From the NCBI GenBank assembly GCA_946803715.1, contig CAMPET010000108.1, forward strand, positions 169,211-233,210: 64,000 nt of DNA. The letters run 5' to 3'. Position 1 is the first letter of the stretch, and the number at the start of each line of letters is the position of its first letter. A program made the position numbers and the translations under genes. The stretch is from Beroe ovata. Lineage: Eukaryota > Ctenophora > Nuda > Beroida > Beroidae. Positions 59,657 through 64,000 of this stretch are shown in pieces. The notes under the pieces are model-generated. The model was not told where the DNA came from, ran no database searches, and worked only from the letters and a program-made list of their open reading frames with translations.

Positions 59657-61571
59657 TCATTCCTCGATAACATCAGTCATAACCCCACAGCCGATACTCT
59701 TGAAGAACTGTTTCTCAACCTGCTTGTTGACAGTCCAAACCAGCACAGGCATTGGTGCCACACTCTTCACATATTCCTCACTGACATCATCCTTCCTGAT
59801 TTCCAGCATCCGGATATCCCACAGGGGGACAAAGAGGTAAAACATGATGAAATCGTAGATCTTGTCGCATGCAAATAGCAGGGAGTGAAGGAGTGGGCTG
59901 GAATATCCTGTTTTCAATGCCATGTCCTGGGGGATGTAGATTTAGATGCTGCTGGCACTGAGTTTTTCATGAATAGGTATTTGATAAATACTTGATCCTA
60001 AATTGGGTGGATTTTATGATAGATCGCGATAATAAACTATGTTACCTGGAAGTGATCATGGCGTCTTGTGAAGCCAGTTATAACATCTGGATGATCACGT
60101 CTAATGGTTACAAGGATGTCAGGGAAGAATGATATGATTGCAAAGCTGTACAGAAACTCTGGATGCTTTTCCTTTATATTGCTGACTGTGTCTGATATCT
60201 GTGAGACAAGGGGGTGATAAGTTTCTATTGCTCAGCTAAAAGGAGCTCGAGTTTGTTTGATTTACCCCATGGATTTATGACAAGCATTTACCTTGCTACA
60301 ATGAGATCCACCTTTGACATCCAACAAAAGAATCATGTCATTCTCCAAAGCAAATCTTACCACTTCATCTAAAGTTGGGACTGTGCAACCAGTCCTGATA
60401 TAAATGCTTAAATTAGAATTTTATTACATATACCTACTTAGAAAGTCAATAAAACAAAAGCATAGATTCGTGATCATTAGTAGGTTATCATGTATTCATG
60501 GATATAATTAATCAAATTCAGGTTGTCTTGCCCTGGGGAGTGGCTTTGTGAATTGGCAATGAGAAAGAAAGAGGACTGTAAACTGAATGAGTATTATGTA
60601 AAAATCCAATTTTTATAGGAAAAATTCAAATTCTGGTGATTTCCCCCATTCTGTAGGTGTTAGAAAGATTGAATAGATACTCACCGCTAGTTTCATCGTA
60701 CATCTCTGTCTATAATCTGGGTTATTATTAGGTTTTTAACTGAGCAGTCTATCAACATAAGTCACACTAGTGTCAGTAGAAGGAATGGAGTTTAATAGAT
60801 CAAATGTTTGTAAAATCCAAATCGTGGTTTATTTGTTAATGGTTTTATTCTTAATCTCCAATCTGCTTCTTATCATTCAGAAACATGCCATTACTTACAC
60901 TTCACTGAAGTTGTTATTTGCAGACAATTTTTTGATCTCGTCAAGTGATGTATCTGACACCAATCCCAAGCCATTTGTTGTCCGATCCAATGTGTTATCA
61001 TGAATCACTGCATGGTGAATTAAGGAATAATTGCCATTTGCAAAACTATAACTATCTGTATTATACATAACACTGTGGTCTGCTCATGCCGCATACTTAA
61101 AGCTGCCCCAAGTCCCAAAAATACAGTCCAATCATTGTTATTTGGGCCATTGCTCAGCTTAAAGTAAGCCGCAGAAGTGAACTACAGCTCTATGTACACC
61201 ACAGTATAGCTACATAACTCCATTATTCAATTACCAAAATCATCTCTAAACCTACCAACAGGAACATCATCTGATGTGAATTGGATATCAATTTCAATAG
61301 CCTTGTAGCCAAGTCTTGCAGCCTTATGAAATGCTCTCATTGTGTTTTCTGGAGCATTGTGTGCTCCTCCACGATGTGGTATTTCACTTGATTTTAAAAC
61401 AGTGAGAAAATCAGTGAAATTGGATTCCAATAACACATTATTTGGCCCACTACCAAGTTTCATCACGGCACCAAACAGAATTGAGTAAAAGAGAGTAAGC
61501 ACACTCTTTAAGATCCATGCCAACATCACTATTGCCTTCAAAGGAGCTGAATCAAGAATCATACAAATCAA
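59657..61571 (-). CDS. GDE1: Glycerophosphodiester phosphodiesterase GDE1 (MIR16-like)
   Basis: A membrane enzyme of about 316 residues that hydrolyses glycerophosphodiesters to glycerol-3-phosphate and an alcohol; mammalian GDE1 acts on glycerophosphoinositol and N-acyl glycerophosphoethanolamines. Five exons close in frame: 61256-61571, 60899-61007, 60292-60394, 60046-60198, 59657-59926. The N-terminus has one hydrophobic anchor (about 12-37). The catalytic site follows: HRGGAHNAPENT with His66, Arg67 and Glu75, AIEIDIQF with Glu93 and Asp95, and VIHDNTLDRTTNG with His108. Later, LLLDVKG and a final VLWTVN match the end of the TIM barrel. The alignable WTVN...TD pattern and the hydrophobic segment near 250 fit GDE1 better than GDPD1/3. 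The start is the first Met; an AG just inside it (before CTCCTTTGAAGG) leaves an upstream exon possible. All metal ligands are intact. Confidence 0.87.
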
Positions 61572-61819
61572 TAATCAACAGCAGATCATACTTGATAAAC
61601 CATGATATAGGTGTATATTGAAGATATAGATACATATTAACAGAATCTACTGTACTATCACTGTATGATCAGTGAAGAAGAGTGTGCTGAAATCATTGAC
61701 AAACTGAAATGATCAATAAATAAATGCAGAATTGAAATATAAGTTGTATTGAGTCGTATTTTATCGATGCTATCGTTATATGATTTGTTAACTTTATATA
61801 TCTGCAAGATTAAATTTTC

Positions 61820-61925
61820 CCGTGCGCGGCGCGACTGGACCATTCCTGAAATTTTCGCGCACGGTGCTTGCCAGATGTCATCTGTCCACTGTTTCTTGCG
61901 CGCGGCGCCTGTTTCGGCCTCCNAC
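61820..61925. mobile_element. Partial copy of the GC-rich dispersed repeat
   Basis: Contains CGTGCGCGGCGCG with a CGCGCACGG partner, and ATCTGTCCACTGTTTCTTGC, the reverse complement of sequence at about 36577-36603. It is truncated by the scaffold N at 61923, so its right end is unknown. Confidence 0.5.
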
Positions 61926-62238
61926 ATTTTTTCCTGACATTTTGACCCATTTTCTGATATATTACAGTGAAATTTATATCAAAAACCTGGCACATATTTT
62001 TTTGAAAATATCACCTTTCTGACTTATTTCAGTGAGCTCTCTTTCTGCGACTGTACACGTGACTAGTCATGTGGGTTTATCTGACCAATTACAAGCGTCG
62101 CAGCAAACAGGGGAATACTAAACAGCGCGCGCACTATGCGCTAGCTGAAGTTTGTCCCCTATTTGCAGAAAACTGAGGAAATCAAAAATTTTCTGTCCTC
62201 ATTTTTCTGATGATTATGGTCCAGATGAATTCCCTTTT

Positions 62239-62295
62239 TGCATCGGGCAAGTGTTGTAGCGGTTTTGTGTCGGGCAAGTGTTGTAGCGGTTTTTT
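62239..62295. repeat. Short tandem direct repeat
   Basis: TCGGGCAAGTGTTGTAGCGG occurs twice in succession, separated by a TTTTGTG spacer. Non-coding. Confidence 0.75.
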
Positions 62296-64000
62296 TATAA
62301 TGTCCAATGATCTTTGCCATCTCCCGGGAATCGGTCCTACTGGTCGAACTCTTTAACGTAGATTTTGCTACCCTGTATGTATGTCAGTTATCAGACAAAC
62401 CCAAATATGTTCCCGTTATGTTGCCACAATGATGAGGGAGCAGTGTGAACTGTGTTTTGTGTATACTATCCACTGCACACTGGAGACTATACACTGCATA
62501 CTCGAGACTATACACTGTATAGTGTAAACACAGGGTATACCTACATTCACAATGAATCAGTTATTTAACGATACTATTAAGGATTACCAACTATCAGTAT
62601 TCAGTATCATACCACATTTCACTGAACAATTTTGACAATATGAGTGTACAGTGTATACTGTATAGCAGTGTACCTTCACTGTAAGACTCTATACACATAG
62701 AGGATGAATATATCCACTATCATAAAATGTGTAATTCCATGATGATACCCCATTGCTTATTCAACAATCAGCATTCACCTTAGTTTTCAAACCGTTACTC
62801 AGTCTCTCGATTATCAATAAAAGCACCAATTTGCCTCAATGATCTTTGATGGCAAACAGCCCCGTATTTCTCAGGCAGTCAATATCGACACTTCGTTGCA
62901 TTCCACTGTTCAAATGCCATATCTGATCAGAAGATGAGGAAAACTTTGCCAATTATTGAATTCAGATCCGCTTTCTCATCGAGAAACGGCAAACTAACCC
63001 TACCAATTATAACCGTGATAAATTCATTTTGCAAAGCAAGGACTTAGCCTGATGGTATACACATTACACACTGTGCNAGACACACACACACACATCTTCA
63101 CACCTCTTTCCAGGGTCTGGTGGTATGTGTGACCGAGTGTAGACATGAGTGTCCTAATGTCTTACAACACTGGTCTCAGACGTACGTGGCGCGTGGGTGA
63201 CGGGTGTGAATATAGGGGGGGGGGTCCAACTACCAGCGGCCATTTGCCTAAAAAAATCCCGATTTTGGCCAGATGGCCGGTGGCCGGATGGCCATTTTTT
63301 CTCTTTTGCCTTCCAGAATCGCCCACAAGCATCAAAGTTGATGATAGTAAGAGAGAAAGTTATAGCAATTCATACAAGGAACATTTTCTGATACTTTTAG
63401 TGAGGGGTATGTCGTAGGTAGGTATGTCATGAAATTGGGTATTTCATTCTCCTATCGTCCTGTTTCATGTGATGTGTGCTGTGATTTCTGTTGCCAAAAA
63501 AGTGAGCAATGCTCATATCATGGACTGATTATAGCCCGGCTATCCTTGTTGTTGGCTTTTATAGGCTCGGGAGGCTCAAGATGTTTTGGGTATATCTAAC
63601 TATAATTATGTTTCCAAACCAGTGTTAGGTTAGTGATGTCTCACAGTGTCCTGCCTCTTAAGAACTGCTACTTGATCATTTGAAACTAGGTATGTTACTT
63701 ACTGACCTCTGGCCAGTGGCCGCTGGAGAACTGCTGCTGGGTCCGAGCTCTGCGCCGCGGGACTCTAGAGCACTGAACTCAACGGCGTAGGACGCTGCAG
63801 CAGTTTTTTCAATTTAGGGTGGACCTCTTCACATGCACACATGACCTTATTAGAGATAGTTATTAGTTTGTACCGATAGCAATTCCGCTCAAATAAGAGG
63901 GAAAATATGTTACTGGAGAAGCAAACTTCCCAGTTACACATCGAGTTGGGAGCTGGGGGTACTACTTCTCGAGTTAGGAGCTAGCGCTACTATATCTCGG

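Larger units (their letters stand above)
61572..64000. other. Right-edge repeat-rich non-coding stretch
   Basis: GDE1 5' flank, a GC-rich repeat relative of the one at 36464-36890 (about 61820-61925, cut by an N at 61923), a short direct repeat at 62239-62295, TATACACTG-type repeats near 62460-62700, a CA run beside the N at 63077, and G-run and GGCCGG-rich sequence near 63215-63295. No gene is supported. Confidence 0.5.

Overview
This is eukaryotic, animal nuclear DNA. Genes are split by spliceosomal introns with GT..AG ends, coding density is low, and CA/TG microsatellites and minisatellites are frequent. The protein modules are metazoan: sushi, fibronectin III, calcium-binding EGF, a homeodomain with an Eh1 motif, an SLC22-type transporter, CCDC87 and GDE1. 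I cannot name the species. Divergent domains and heterozygous duplicated contigs would fit an early-branching invertebrate such as a sponge, but that is inference. Single-N and short N runs mark scaffold joins, and several sit beside duplicated sequence.

Layout, left to right. (1) 958-5568, minus: a FLYWCH zinc-finger plus BTB gene running off the left edge. (2) 5569-17776: a 12 kb gene-poor stretch with microsatellites, a CACGTG cluster and a perfect palindrome. (3) 17777-22978, plus: an SLC22-like transporter whose central exons appear two to three times because overlapping contigs were laid end to end. (4) 23872-35681, minus: a 20-exon type I membrane protein (signal peptide, seven sushi-like modules, three FN3 modules, one TM helix, short tail). 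One of its introns holds a second duplicated contig. (5) 37204-39939, minus: a secreted protein with six EGF modules, three of them recent tandem exon copies. (6) About 40838-42920: a satellite of roughly 150 bp monomers that flips orientation. (7) 43249-44121, minus: an intronless PIM-like kinase. (8) 45137-50488, minus: a divergent homeobox gene with a 4.4 kb first intron. (9) 50489-56341: no gene recognised. (10) 56342-58969, minus: CCDC87. (11) 59657-61571, minus: GDE1. (12) 61572-64000: repeats and low-complexity DNA.

All seven minus-strand genes and the one plus-strand gene look independent; there is no operon. Exon models were built by hand from splice sites and reading phase. In the FLYWCH-BTB, transporter, sushi/FN3, EGF, homeobox and GDE1 genes every junction closes in frame, which is the strongest support available without transcripts.
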